Positions 32,534 to 44,361 of a DNA stretch of 64,000 bases are shown one piece after another; the stretch's first letter is position 1, and the number at the start of each line of letters is the position of its first letter. The position numbers were made by a program, and so were the translations under genes. Under the pieces are notes generated by a model, which ran no database searches, was not told the DNA's origin, and saw nothing but the letters and a program-made list of their open reading frames with translations. Location: NCBI GenBank assembly GCA_031772625.1, contig CM062818.1, forward strand, positions 1,677,552,667 to 1,677,616,666. The letters are read 5' to 3'. Origin of the DNA: Pinus tabuliformis. Its lineage: Eukaryota > Streptophyta > Pinopsida > Pinales > Pinaceae.

Positions 32534-34014
32534 GCGAGGTCCAGCGGGAGGGCGGTAAGTTGTTTTGGCCCGCACCGCTTATGGGCTTAAGTGGTTTCGG
32601 TCGGGAGGGCCGCGAGAAGTGCGGGCGGTCAACATGTGTCCTGGTAAGGGCGGCGATACCGCCAATTCCTTGGGCGTTAAAGTGCAGCGGTGGAGGGGGT
32701 CGCGATATGTATATTGGCCATCCGATGGGAGGGCGTCGATCAGACGGTGGGCGCTCGTTGGAGGTGACAGAGGGTTAATGCGCGGGGGGCCAGTATTAAA
32801 TAATAACAAATCATATCGGGGCTGCATTGATTGGTTATCGAGGTTGAGATTAGGTTAGGTTATTAATTAACCCAATGTTAATTAACCCTTTGGATGGCGC
32901 GCAACAGGTTATTAATAAATCCCAAATGGATCTATTAATCCCTATTATATGCAGTGATATGGTTTATTTAACTGGGGCGGGGTATATATAATAGCGGGGA
33001 TTTATATTATATATAGTACGGGATAAGGTATCTTTTACAGGGGAATTATATAATATAAATCAGTGTTAATATGACGAATGAAAGCAAGCACTAAGTTTAC
33101 ATGTCTGGGAATTTTTACATAAAAACTTAGGCCCAAAGGGAAGAGAAGGGGTCTATACACAGAAGATGACCATTTTCATAAGTAAAATGGGAGTTTACTG
33201 AGGCAATAATGAGATGGAATGAGTGGCGTTTTCAGGATATTAAGCAAGTCTTAATATTTTTGGGGAAATTAGTAAATGATATGGGAAAGTAAGAAGGGGG
33301 AATTAGCTATGCTTTGCTTGGCCTGTATCCAAACATCTGCCATGGTACTTGTGATAACAGTAAGATGAACAACCTAAGAAAAAAAATTAATCACAAGTAT
33401 GCTTCTGCAACATCAAAATTGCCTACCCAGCCTACTGTACCTAATGTTTTTTCTCCTTTCTCTTTGGGTGGACTTGGATTAGCAACCCTTATCAATTTTC
33501 TTCCTTTACATGATGATCCTATCTAAATCTGCACTTATTTCTTCCAAGGGCTCAGTTTAAACTGTTGAGCTCCTTTTCTTCTCTACCTATCTATTTATTT
33601 GCCAAAAATAAATAGTTTGGACAAATTTATATTCTCTATCTCTAAAACAGGAAATTCAAACATGACCTGGCCAAGATTAAGCTAGTTGGCCATTCATCAG
33701 TTGTGGAAAAAGGTTCAACACACTGTATATGATGCTCTATTTATAGAAGAATGAAATAGTAGTGGCATTAGGACCTGCACATTTTCCTGGTCTTTTTGTT
33801 TGGGGTTCATTTCTTTTCATTTTTTCTTTTGACCATTTATCTTTTCACCCTTTGATTTTTATTTTAGGGTATACCCTCTTTACATTTTTTAAAATTTTTG
33901 ATTTTTTGAGAATATGGAAAACCTTTGCAACGAGAAAAGGTATGTACATATTGCAGAGCTAATCAAGTCAATCATGAAATATGACACCTATTGGTATAGG
34001 AGCATAACAGACGA

Positions 34015-34128
34015 CACCCAATAACCCACAACAGAATGGGGTGGTTGAAAGGAAGAACATGAGCATTGTAAGGACATCACAAGCAATGTTGCATGATTAA
34101 GGCCTACCACTACACTTGTGGGCCGAGG
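34015..34128 (+). pseudogene. Copia G integrase, middle fragment
   Basis: The plus strand reads NPQQNGVVERKNMSIVRTSQ and LPLHLWAE, the catalytic-Glu region of the copia integrase (QQNG..ER). It continues GIKQELT from 10352 and is continued by ACNTTIYLQNRIPHQ at 41366. The two breaks are the insertions A and B. Confidence 0.85.
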
Positions 34129-35319
34129 TGATCTGAAATGGAGCATATTAGTAATGCTGTGCTAATTCCCCATTAAGAATAAAACCTAAGACACTTATCA
34201 TTTTTTTATCAAATGCTTAAGGATTCACCATTTTTGCTTAATTAAATGATTCCCATGAGAGTTTCTTATGTAAATGTTATAAAAAATTTAACATAAAACA
34301 TATGCTGAAAAACAACAAAATAATAGCAAAGAACATCAAAATACAACACACAGCATAGAGATTTGATGATGAGTTCACCCCTCTTGGGCTACATCTCTCT
34401 GGTCCAGCTTCCAATGCTTGGGCCTCTCTATTATGCTCCAAATTACAACAAAAGTGTGTTTACAATGCTCAAATTCCTATGAAACCTGTCTCAATGAGTT
34501 TAGAATAGCCAAAAATGCTAGAATTAACTCTTTTTTTCACCTAATTTGGATAAGAATTGAAGAAGTTATGACCTCTCCCAGTTCGCCCACAATTTTCTCA
34601 ACAAATTCCCCTTTTCCGGCTACTATTCATCAAATTTGGCTTGAAATCCGCCAAATTTGCCACATTTTGGCCACCGGAAGCATACTTCCCAGTGGGTTCA
34701 GAAATAGAAATCACAATTAGCATTGGCGGAGAGACAAATGGAACATCTCCTTTCAAAAAATTGCGATCGTCGATTATTGATTGGTGGCGGAACACATCGC
34801 AATCGACGGAGAAATGGGTGCACATAATATGCCACACTTTTGAAACTGCGATGAGCGATTTGCGATGGAAGACTTAACGATTTATGCACCATGGTTCATA
34901 ACAATTCCAGGTCCGATATATATTGGCTTTTTGCTATCGGCGCGGGCAGGGTGATTCTTAACAAGACTTCCTGTTGCGATGTGATCCATGTGATATTGCA
35001 TATCACATCTTGGTGGGTTCGGGGGCCGATTTTCGACAGAAAACTTATGCCCATGTGATACGATGGGCCAATTTGCGGGACCAACAATAAAGTGACAGTT
35101 GGCACCTCCTAATTGGCTAAAGAGACTTGAACTTGCTGACTGTGCACTTATTTTACCTATTTAGCATACTGATCAGAACTCATTTCTGGGAGCATCCAAA
35201 CTCCATTTTCAATGAAACAAGTTGCATTGGATTCAGATCACCGAGATATATCCAACCACATAGTTTCCATTCCATTCTATGAATTTTTATTTTTGAACAT
35301 AAACTTGAGCACCTGATCA
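34129..35319 (-). repeat. 3' LTR of element B
   Basis: 1,191 bp, from TGATCTGAAATGG to GAGCACCTGATCA. It is about 89 percent identical by eye to 40171-41360 in the first 150 bp. It is noncoding. Confidence 0.85.
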
Positions 35320-35332
35320 CTCCTCCCCACAG
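35320..35332 (-). promoter_or_regulatory. Polypurine tract of element B
   Basis: Minus-strand CTGTGGGGAGGAG immediately precedes the LTR start TGATCAGG. Confidence 0.7.
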
Positions 35333-35392
35333 GAAACTTTTTGACCCCAAAAGATTATATTTAGTTATTGAACAGATGAGGGTACTATTCCC

Positions 35393-36610
35393 TCATCTTC
35401 CCCTCTTCAATCCATTTTTCCTTTGATGGATTTGTACCTTTGAGACCCACTTGAAGATAATCAACATTTCCCCTCTTTGATGACCTCTTTCTTCTGTCAA
35501 GTATGGTGTCTTGCTAAAGCTCATCAAGAAATTTTGGAGAAAAATATTCAATTGATGTAATCTGTACACTTTCTCCTTGATCTTCAATCAAAGGAGGCTC
35601 ATACAATCTCAAATTTTCAACATTAACAATAGAATAAATTTGCATAAATGAAGGCAAATCAAGCTTGAAAGCATAATTACCAATCTTTTCCAGAATTTTA
35701 AATGGACCATAACGGATTGGTTTCAGCTTTTTACCTTCGCCTTGAAGCCTTTCCTTGCTATGTAAAGCCAAACTTCCTCACCTACTTGAAACTTATGATC
35801 CACACGATGCTTTTCATCCCTTGACTTATACTTTCCTTGACTCTTTCTAGTTTTTCTTGAACTGTTTGGTGAATCAATTGAATTTTCTCAATGAATTTCT
35901 TTGTTCTGTCTATGTCGCTATGTCCATCTACAACCATATATTTCTCAAAGATGAAATCCAAAGGTGATTTAGGCAAATAACCAATACATGCCTCAAAAGG
36001 CGAAGTTAGAGTAGAAAAGTGTATTTCTCGGTTGTATGCATGCTGAATATAATGCAATTGTTCATCCCACAACTTAGGATGTTCGCTGTAATATCCTCTT
36101 AGCAATGAATAACTGTCTTGTTAACCACTTCAGTTTGACCATCTGTTTGTGAATGGAAGGATGTACTTTTCTTCAACTTGGTGTCCATCAAGTTCCATAA
36201 GTTTGACAAAAAATTCCCAACAAATTGGGAATCATGATCACTTACAATATAAGTAGGTAATCCAAAATGAACCCATACATTTTGAAAGAAAATTTGAGCT
36301 GTTTGTTCAGCTGTAATTTTTTTTTTACAAGGCATTAATATGCACATCTTGTTGAACCTATCCACTACTATGTACAAATAATCATGATCTTTTTTTGATA
36401 AAGGAAGTCCTCCTACAAAATCCATAGAAACACTCTCCCATGGACATGGAGGCACTGGAAGTGGTGTGTATAATCCTAGTTTCCTATTACTAAGTTTACT
36501 GATAGCACACAATGAACGACCTCTGATAAAACGTGACACATTTTCAAGCATATGAGTTCAGTAAAAATACCTCTAAAGATTTTCCACTGTTTTACTTACA
36601 CCGAAATGTC
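35393..36610 (-). pseudogene. Integrase and chromodomain-like tail of B
   Basis: The minus-strand core shows RGRSLCAISKLSNRKLGLYT, CPWESVSMDFVGGLPLSKKD (first Asp), FVGNFLSNLWNLMDTKLKKS after YIVSDHDSQ (second Asp), and FHSQTDGQTEVVNKTV (Glu). After a break, ILRYG-type SH3-like sequence continues as KPIRYGPFKILEKIGNYAFK. The tail EYFSPKFLDEL and then NVDYLQVGLKGTNPSKEKW resembles a divergent chromodomain. Frames change several times. Confidence 0.8.
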
Positions 36611-37360
36611 CAACAATAAGAGAAGTGTGCACTTCCCTTGTGACATTTATTCTCTCTCCTTGTGGAACACAAAGTTTTGCCAAATGACACAACAAGTTAT
36701 CATGTACATGGTAGTATAATACCTCAACTTGGTGGTCTTGACTCAAGTTTGAATATACCTCTTGAAATTCAACATCATGTGCGTATTGTTCAACATAAAT
36801 TTCAAGCAAAACATAATGGTTCTTGAGTAAAATGGCTACATTAACAACCGTTCTAGAAAGCATATCAACAACTTCGTTATAAATACCTTTCTTGTACCTG
36901 ATTACCAAGTGGAATTGCTGTAAGAATCCCATCCAATGAAAGTGCCTTGATTTCTGCAATTTTGTTTGTGATTGCGGATATTGCAAAGGTTGATGATTAG
37001 TGTGAATAATGGTTTCTTTTCCCATTAAGTAATGCTTCCATTTCTTCACACTTTGCACTAATGCATAAATCTCTTTATCATATGTAGGATAGTTAATAAT
37101 AACACCATTAAAAATCTCAGAATGAAATGAAATGGCTTACCATGCTGTAAAAGAATTGCACCCATGGCATAGTCACTTGCGTCTTTTTGCATTTCAAATG
37201 GTTGTTTCAAATATAGGAATGCTAAAACTGGGGCTGAAATGATCTTTTGTTTTAAAGCATCAAATGATTTTTGATGTTTGCCTCCCCACTGGAAGACAAC
37301 CTTTACGTTGGTTAAAGCATATAGTGGAGCTTCTATGGAAGAGAAATTGGCAATGAACTT
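36573..37360 (-). pseudogene. RNase H of element B
   Basis: The minus strand shows QPFEMQKDASDYAMGAILLQ, then KWKHYLMGKETIIHTNHQPL and FHLVIRYKKGIYNEVVDMLS, the Ty3 RNase H order, followed by the integrase zinc-finger region (REVHTSLIVGHFGVSKTVEN). A frameshift near 37130 and stops near 37075 break it. Confidence 0.8.
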
Positions 37361-37363
37361 CCT

Positions 37364-38180
37364 CTAGTACTGCACTGTTCCCATAAAACTCACTTCTGTG
37401 ACTGATTTGGGTATTGACCAATTCTCAATGACTGAAACTTTAGAGGAATCAATCTTCAGCTCACCTCCTCCAACTACGTGGCTCAAATACACTAAGAAAG
37501 TTTTCTCGAATTCACATTTAGACATCTTCAAAAATAACTGTTCTTTTTTCAAGACATCCAACACTTTCCTCACATGCTTGACATGTTATTCTCGTGATTT
37601 GCTGAATATCAAAATATCATCTAAATATAAAATTACAAGATCATCAATAAAGGATGTTAAGACATCATCCATAACTCTCATGAATGTAGTTGGAGCGTTG
37701 TAAAGAACGCAAGGCATAACCAACCACTCAAACAATCCCTGTTTGGATTTAAAAGCAGTCTTCCAAATATCCTCCTTAGATATTCTAACTTGATGATATC
37801 CACTTCTCAAGTTTAATTTAGTGAAATATTTTTCATTCTTCAATAGATCTAGGAAATCATCTATTCTGGGCAGTGGGTATCGATTATTTATAGTAATTTT
37901 ATTCAAAGCTCGATAATCTACACACATGTGCCCGATTCCATCTTTCTTGGGTACCAAAACAACTGGTGAACCACATGGAAAAGTAGAGGGACGGATTACA
38001 CCTTTATCTAACAATTCCTAGACTTGTTTCTTAATTTATAAACGTTCCAGAATTGAAATTCGATACATACCAATATTTGGGAGTGGACAGTCTTGTTGTA
38101 GTTGAATATCACGCTGAATTCCCATTTTTGGTGGAAATCCCTTTGGTTCTTAAAACACATCTACATATCGATTGACCACA
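37364..38180 (-). pseudogene. Reverse transcriptase of element B
   Basis: RT motifs on the minus strand: [53 protein letters not shown], then [33 protein letters not shown] (intact YLDD) and VYLSHVVGGGELKIDSSKV. PFG, the usual motif, reads PCV. A stop separates 38014-37586 from the thumb part. Confidence 0.85.
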
Positions 38181-38800
38181 TAAACTAATTTGGATTTCAC
38201 CTTCAAATCACAGCCTGCAAAGGATTCACACTCCGTGTCATTATTCTCCTCGATCGTAAGGAACAAAAAATTCTTACTGGAATTGACCAGTCACTTCATT
38301 TTCCCTGCACTTGCTAAAGACAGATTAATCTTTCTATGATGGGATCCCACAATATAATCCACTCCATCTTTGAACAAATGATATTTGTTCTCAAATATAT
38401 GGAAAATGAATTTCCAGTCATATAGATACGGGCTTCCCAACACAATTTCAGAAATATCCAGCGACACTACATCTAATTCGACTTCATCAACGAAATTGGC
38501 AGTAATAGAAAACCTGAAAATGCATTTACTTGTGACCTAAATATTTTCATCCTTGGTTATCCAACCCAATGTATATGGTTTATGATGAGGCACGGTTTCC
38601 AAATTCAACTTCTTGACCAAATCTGTAGAAATTAAATTTGTCTGGGATCCACTGTCAAACAACGTATCAATCTTGGTGTGTTTGGAAATAAATCTGATAT
38701 GGAACAACTCAATTCTATTTTCTTCATTTGAAGCGTTGTTGGAGTTATTTTTTGCACTAGTGCTTTCCACGACTTCCTCTTTGCTTGTTTTTGCCATAAA
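38181..38800 (-). pseudogene. Protease of element B
   Basis: The minus strand carries KIDTLFDSGSQTNLISTDLV with the DSG active site, followed by the LGW and SVDISEIVLGSPYLYD-like region up to about 38400. A stop at about 38538 interrupts it. It is homologous to the protease of element D. Confidence 0.75.
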
Positions 38801-38913
38801 TTTTCCTTTAATACCGTGGTTGAAATATTTGTTTCATCACTTGAGTCAGAACCCAAGTCTTGTTGTTCAACAACATTTGTCTTCTGTTTCCCTTTATTGT
38901 TAAATTTTTGGTC

Positions 38914-40095
38914 TTAATTCAGAATGAAGTTTCTGACGATGCACTTCATCATGTCCCTCTTTAAAACAATTCTTGCACATGGGTTTCTCCCCTTCTTTCT
39001 TAACATAAACATTTTTCTTCTGCTTTCCCTTAGATTTATTTCCTTTTTCACCACTCTAGAATGGCTTATTCTTACCTTCTTGAAATTTTTCCCTCTTGCT
39101 TCGAGGTGTGTAGCTTGAACACAGACCCCATCAAGATTCGTAGGATTAAACATAAGAATGGTGTGTCAGAGATAGGTATGTAATCCTCCTATGTATTTCA
39201 ACAAAGTATCTTGTGATTGCAAGTCTACTCCTAGCATAAGAGCTATTCTCCTAAACTCTTGAGTAGATTCTTTCACATTTTGACCTTTTAACTGTTTGAA
39301 ATTTTTCCAATTCATGATATATTTTTTCATATAAGCTAAAGGGTAGAATTTTCTTTTTATAGCAGCAATGAAATTAGACCAAGTAATAGAGATCTTACCA
39401 TGTATTTTTATCTTGTCTTGAATCCTTGACTCCCACCAAATGAGTGTTGCACTCTCTATTCTCAATGAATCCAACTGAATTTTGATATCATCCTCTTGAA
39501 GGTTCTGAATCCTGCAATAGACCTCTAACTGATGAATCCAATTATCAAGCTTCTCTACATTCACTTCACCATTATACATGGGAAACTCGAATTTAACATC
39601 AAGTTTTAGAAAAGGTGATTTACTAGTTCCTTTTGAAGAATGATGATGAGTATGAGTAAGGGTTGTATTAGTGGAAGAGTGTGAAGATGCTTGTGAAGAA
39701 GAAGATGAAGAAGATGGTGGAGAGGGTGGAGGTTTTTCTCCATTCCCATTACCTCCTTTTCCATTACCTCTTTTTCCATTACCTTCTCCTGAAGAACCTT
39801 CTCCATTGGGAGGTTTGGAACTTTCTCCTTGCAATCTATTATTCCTCTCTTTATAGAGGACCTTAACCATCTCAGTCATATCGAAAAAAGCCTTTTTGAA
39901 TTCTCTTTCATCATTGGTCATGGTAGGTTCTCCTTCATGAGACATGGTCTCTGAAGACTCAACTGCAACTTCTGCAACTTGAGGATGTACTGGTGTAGAA
40001 GACTTTGGAAACCTTGCTCTTCTTCCACTTGAGCCAACTACAGGGCTTTCAACTAGCTTCCCTTCTCCTCTTTTAAGTTTTAACATTGTTAGCAT
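38914..40095 (-). pseudogene. Gag of element B
   Basis: A 309-codon minus-strand stretch starts MLTMLKLKRGEGKLVESPVV. It has a Gly/Asn/Lys-rich and poly-Ser linker (about residues 95-155) and the capsid helices FEFPMYNGEVNVEKLDNWIH, WWESRIQDKIKIHGKISITW and YIGGLHTYL. After a stop at 39166 a zinc-knuckle-like CKNCFKEGHDEVHR follows at about 38930-38970, whose last Cys is Arg. Confidence 0.8.
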
Positions 40096-40153
40096 GACAA
40101 AAAACTAGCAAACAATACTCCTTTGCACAAGAAAATCTAGTAAGCAAAAACCA

Positions 40154-40167
40154 GTGCTCTAATACCA
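40154..40167 (-). promoter_or_regulatory. Primer-binding site of element B
   Basis: Minus-strand TGGTATTAGAGCAC lies three bases inside the 5' LTR end CAAATCA and matches the initiator-Met tRNA site with one C-to-T change. Confidence 0.75.
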
Positions 40168-40170
40168 ACT

Positions 40171-41360
40171 TGATTTGAAATTGAGTAGATTAGTAATGCT
40201 GTTCTAATTCCCCATTCAGAATAAAACCCAATATGCTTATCATTTTCTTATCAAGTGCTTAAGGATTCACCATTTTTTCTTAATTAACTGATTCACATGA
40301 GAGTTTCTTATGTAAATGTTATAAACAATTTAACAAAAAACATATGTTGAACATCATCAAAATAATAACAAAAAACATCAAAATACAACACACAATACAG
40401 ATATTTGATGAGGAGTTCATCCCTCCTGGGCTACGTCTCCTTGGTCTAGCTTCCAATGCTTGGGCCTCTCTATTATGATCTAAATTACAACATAAGTGTG
40501 TTTACAATGCTCAAATGCCTCTCAAACCTATCTCAATGAGTTCAGAATAGCCAAAACTGCTAGAATTGACTCTTTTTTCCACCTAATTTGGATAAGAATT
40601 GAAGTTATGAACTCTTCCAGTTCTCCCACAATTTGCTCAACAAATTACCCCTTTTCCTACCAGTAACCATCAAATTCAGCTTGAAATCTGCCAAATTTTC
40701 CACATTTTGGCTATTAGAGCCATACTTCCCGGCAGGTTTGGAAATCACAATCGCAATCAGCGTTGGTAGAGAGATGGACGAGACAACTCTTTTCAAAAAA
40801 CTGTGATCATCGAAAGCCAATGGAACACATCACAATCGGTGGAGAAATGGGCACACATAATACGCCACACTTTTGAATCTACAATGAGAGATTTGCGATG
40901 AAGGACTTAACGATTTATGCACCATGGTTCATAACAATTTTGCATCCGATATATATTGGCTTTTCACTATCGGCGCGGATAGGGTAATTCTTAACAAGAC
41001 TTCCTGCTGCGATGCGATTTTGCGAAGCGATCCATGTGATATCTCATATCACATCTTGGCAGGACTGAAGGCCAATTTAAAAAAAAAAACTTATGTTGAT
41101 GCGATGGGCTAATTTGCGGGACCAACGAAAAAGTGACACTTGGCGCCTCCCAATTGGCTAAAGAGACTTGAACTTGTTGACTGTGCACTTATTTTACCTA
41201 TTTAACAAACTGATCAGAACTCATTTCTGGGAGCATCCGAACTCCATTTTCGATGAAATGAGTTGTGTTGGATTCATATCACCGATATCTATACAACCAT
41301 ATAGTTTCCATTCCATTCTATGAACTTTTATTTTTGAGCATAAACTTGAGCACCTGATCA
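40171..41360 (-). repeat. 5' LTR of element B
   Basis: 1,190 bp, from TGATTTGAAATTG to GAGCACCTGATCA, homologous to 34129-35319. It is noncoding. Confidence 0.85.
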
Positions 41361-41365
41361 TGAGG

Positions 41366-43480
41366 CATGCAACACAACTATTTATTTGCAGAACAGAATC
41401 CCACATCAGATTCTTGGGATGAGTACACCAGAGGAGGTTTTCTCTGGTAAGAGACCAGATGTTGGTCACTTCAAGATTTTTGGGTCATTGATATGTTTCC
41501 ATGTGACCAAATATGCATGTAAGAAGCAAGATAATTGGGGATATTTGTGGGGTACACTGATAGACCTCACAACTATCGAGTGTACCTACCGACCAGCTAG
41601 TTGACAATGGTTCGCAGGGATGTTAGATTCAATTAGGAGAAGGCCATGTGATGTTACCTTGAGAGGGAGCTTCAACTACATGCGATTAAGGAGATTTTAG
41701 ATCCTAAGTTTGAGGAGCCCCAGATTGACGTGGAGCAACCACATGTAGAGGATTTGAGAGTGGAGGCAACCACTCAGGAATAGTCTTCCAAAGATGGGAG
41801 AAAACACACCAGAGAGGTTGACAAGTTATTTCATGATGTGAGAGAGAATGTGGGAGAACCCACATCACAGCGGAGGGAAAGGAGGTCACCTGATAGGTAC
41901 ACTAGATACATGGCTCTTATGAGTGGATGTGTTGATACAGAGCTATCTTCCTTTGACGAGGCAATGCAACAACCGGTTTGGGTTGATGCCATGGTGGAGG
42001 AGTATGACTCCATAGTTCGTAATAGTGTTTGGGATGTGGTCTCAAGATTGACAGACAAGTCAGTGGTGAGATCCTAATGGATTTACAAGGTAAAGCAAGC
42101 TCTAGATGGTAGTTTGCATAAGCATAAGGCCAGGTTTATGGCCCATGGATTTTCACAGGTAGAGGGGATTGACTATGATGAGACCTTTTCTCATGTTGCA
42201 AGGTACTCATCGATGAACTCCATATTGGAAATATCAGTGCAGATGGGTTGGAAGATAAATCAGAAGGATGTAAAGACATCCTTCTTTAATGGCATGACTG
42301 AGGAAGATGTGTATATTGAACAACCTGAAGGTTTTGAGACCTTAGACCGTGAGTCGCATGTGTGCCGACTCAAGAGAGAATTGTATGGGCTGAAGCAAGC
42401 ACCTCGTTCTTGGTACACCAGGATCGATAACTACTTCACTGGGTTGGGGTTCACCAAAAGTGAAGCGGATGAGAGCTGTACCACATTGTGGGTGAAGGTA
42501 AATTGTTGATCATTGTTTTATATGTCGATGATTTGATTCTGATAGGTGATGGTAAGCTGATCAAGTCTTGTAAGCAGGATCTTGCAAGAGTGTTTGAGAT
42601 TAAGGAATTGGGGCTCATGCATTACTTTCTGGGCATGGAAGTATGGTAGGGTGATGGGGAACTATTTTTCTCTTAGGGAAAGTATGCCAATGAGATACTT
42701 AGGAGGTTCCACATGGAGAGAAACAAACCCATGAAGACTCCTCTACCAGGTAACTGGAGGAAGGAGGATGCTACTTCAAGGTGAAGTAGTGGAAGCTATT
42801 GTTTTCGGGTAGCTTATGGGTTCACTCATGTATTTTGTGAACACATGATCGAACATGTGCTATGCAGTTAACCAACTTATTAAAGCTATGGTTAGGCCTA
42901 CCAAGCTATATTAGAAGGTGGCTAAGCATGTATTGAGATACCACAGGGGCACTACTCAGTATGGATTGTGGTACAGACAAACATAGGGATTAAAGCTTCA
43001 AGGATTCACCGACGCAGATTGGGAAGGGATTCCATACAATAGTAAGAGAAAATCAAGAGGGATATTTAGTATTGGGTCAACAATAGTTTCTTTGTACAAT
43101 AGGAAACAAAAATTGGTTGCACTTAGTACGACAAAGGTAGAGTACATGGCTACAATTCTGGCAACATGTGAGGCCATATAGATGAGGAAGATTTTGGTTG
43201 GTTTGTTTGGTCAGCAGATGGATCCAACTATGATTTACTAAGATAATCAAATTTGTATCAAAATCTTTGGAAATGTAATTTTTCATGATCGTTCCAGGCA
43301 TATTGATATCCAATATCATCATCTTTGAAATTGTGTATTGATTTGGATTATGTTGTTGGAGTACATTCCCAGAGAGGAGGAGGATGCTAACATTTTGAAA
43401 AGGCATTATCAAGATGTAAATTTGAGTTTCACAGAGACAAGATTGAGGTATCTGATAATCTGTTTCTTGTTGAGAGGGAG
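41366..43480 (+). pseudogene. Copia G integrase end, RT and RNase H
   Basis: The plus-strand continuation of copia G. The integrase end reads LQNRIPHQILGMSTPEEVFS, followed by a broken tether. RT shows LSSFDEAMQQPVWVDAMVEE, GIDYDETFSHVARYSSMNSI, QKDVKTSFFNGMTEEDVYIE, RELYGLKQAPRSWYTRI and YVDDLILIGD at about 42521 (catalytic YVDD kept). RNase H follows (GFTDADWEG at about 43009; ALSTTKVEYMATI). Stops at 41602 and 42077, among others, and frameshifts disable it. The end at VERE is followed at once by the LTR. Confidence 0.85.
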
Positions 43481-44361
43481 TGTTGAGAAGTGGAAACAAG
43501 AAATTCCATTTTAATTTGTCCTTGAATTTAAACTGTGAATTAAAATCGAATTCTATTCTCATAGCAACTTGTAAATAGTTAATTAAGTTTAATTGACTTA
43601 ATTAGCTTAAGAATTTCGAGTTGGAAGTATTTTTGTAGTCATGTATGTGTTATCCCTAAATTTTAGGCGTCTAGGATAATTTTATTTGGGTCATAATTAG
43701 ATAACTCAGTTTGAATGATTTATAAACAGTTAAACTAGTTCTAACTATTGGAGGAACTAGTAGAGGTCTAGTAGTGAGTTGGTGCATTGGTGCATCCTTA
43801 GTGCTACTCTAGCCAGCTGGAGATTCACTCAAGAGAAACTCATGCATGTCAGTTCAGAGAAAGACCCAGTTGAGTCTAGAGTGTCGGGACAATGTACTAT
43901 CAATTGTATGGTTTTCTGAGTTGTACATATCATGCATGCAATCAGAGAAGGACCTAGTTTTGGATTTCACAATTATGGAGGAAGGATTTCCCAATTAATA
44001 TGGGTTGATCCTCACAGGAATTACGAAAGGAAATAGGGGCTTGGCAGGAAGCATAATTCGCTAAGTTTTAGCCATAGAGGGTTTGTGAGGTAGAGAGTTG
44101 ATCATACTTGTGCATGAATTGTTCTAGTGAGAACAAGCTTTGTATTTTCACTCAAATTTATGATTAATTAAATATAGATAGTCATGGTTTTGAGAAGTGG
44201 ATTTCCTCAAAGAAATATTGTGTTATGTGTCATTGATTATCTTCCTAATGTTGATTATTGTTTTAATCGATCTATTGGTTTTCGCTGTTAAAGAGTACAA
44301 TATATTATTGTCTTGTGTTTCAGTACATTACATGAGCCGTGAATCTACAGGAAAATCTACA
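43481..44361 (+). repeat. 3' LTR of copia G
   Basis: 881 bp, TGTTGAGAAGTGG to GAAAATCTACA, homologous over its length to 7535-8417. The next bases, ATGCC, are flanking DNA. The matching duplication would lie left of unit H, outside the window. Confidence 0.85.

Larger units (their letters stand above)
10363..34009 (-). mobile_element. Giant Ty3/Tat-like element A
   Basis: Minus-strand LTR retrotransposon of about 20.4 kb (without the nested C element), inserted in the integrase of copia G. The 3' LTR is 10363-20380 (interrupted by C), the internal domain is 20381-27228, and the 5' LTR is 27229-34009. With C and one ATCCA removed, the left LTR is 6,777 bp and the right one 6,781 bp. The internal domain encodes gag, protease, an archaeal-type RNase H, RT, RNase H and integrase. 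Both LTRs carry a long sense ORF. A tRNA-Arg-like primer site and additional RNase H suggest the Tat/Ogre side of Ty3. Confidence 0.9.
27229..34009 (-). repeat. 5' LTR of element A (6,781 bp)
   Basis: A complete uninterrupted LTR, TGTTATCACTTAGG to GGAGCATAACA. It contains the whole L1-L2 reading frame, a GC-rich island and the empty site of element C (about 27890-27910). At 27229-28400 (U5 side) and 32080-34009 (U3 side) I see no gene. Confidence 0.9.
34129..41360 (-). mobile_element. Ty3 element B (7.2 kb)
   Basis: A complete but decayed minus-strand Ty3 element, with LTRs of 1,191 and 1,190 bp, initiator-Met primer site, polypurine tract, gag, protease, RT, RNase H, integrase and a chromodomain-like tail. 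The flanks are CGAGG at 34124-34128 and TGAGG at 41361-41365, a 5-bp duplication with one C-to-T change in a CpG. Removing the insertion gives LPLHLWAEACNTTIYLQNRI in copia G. Confidence 0.9.
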
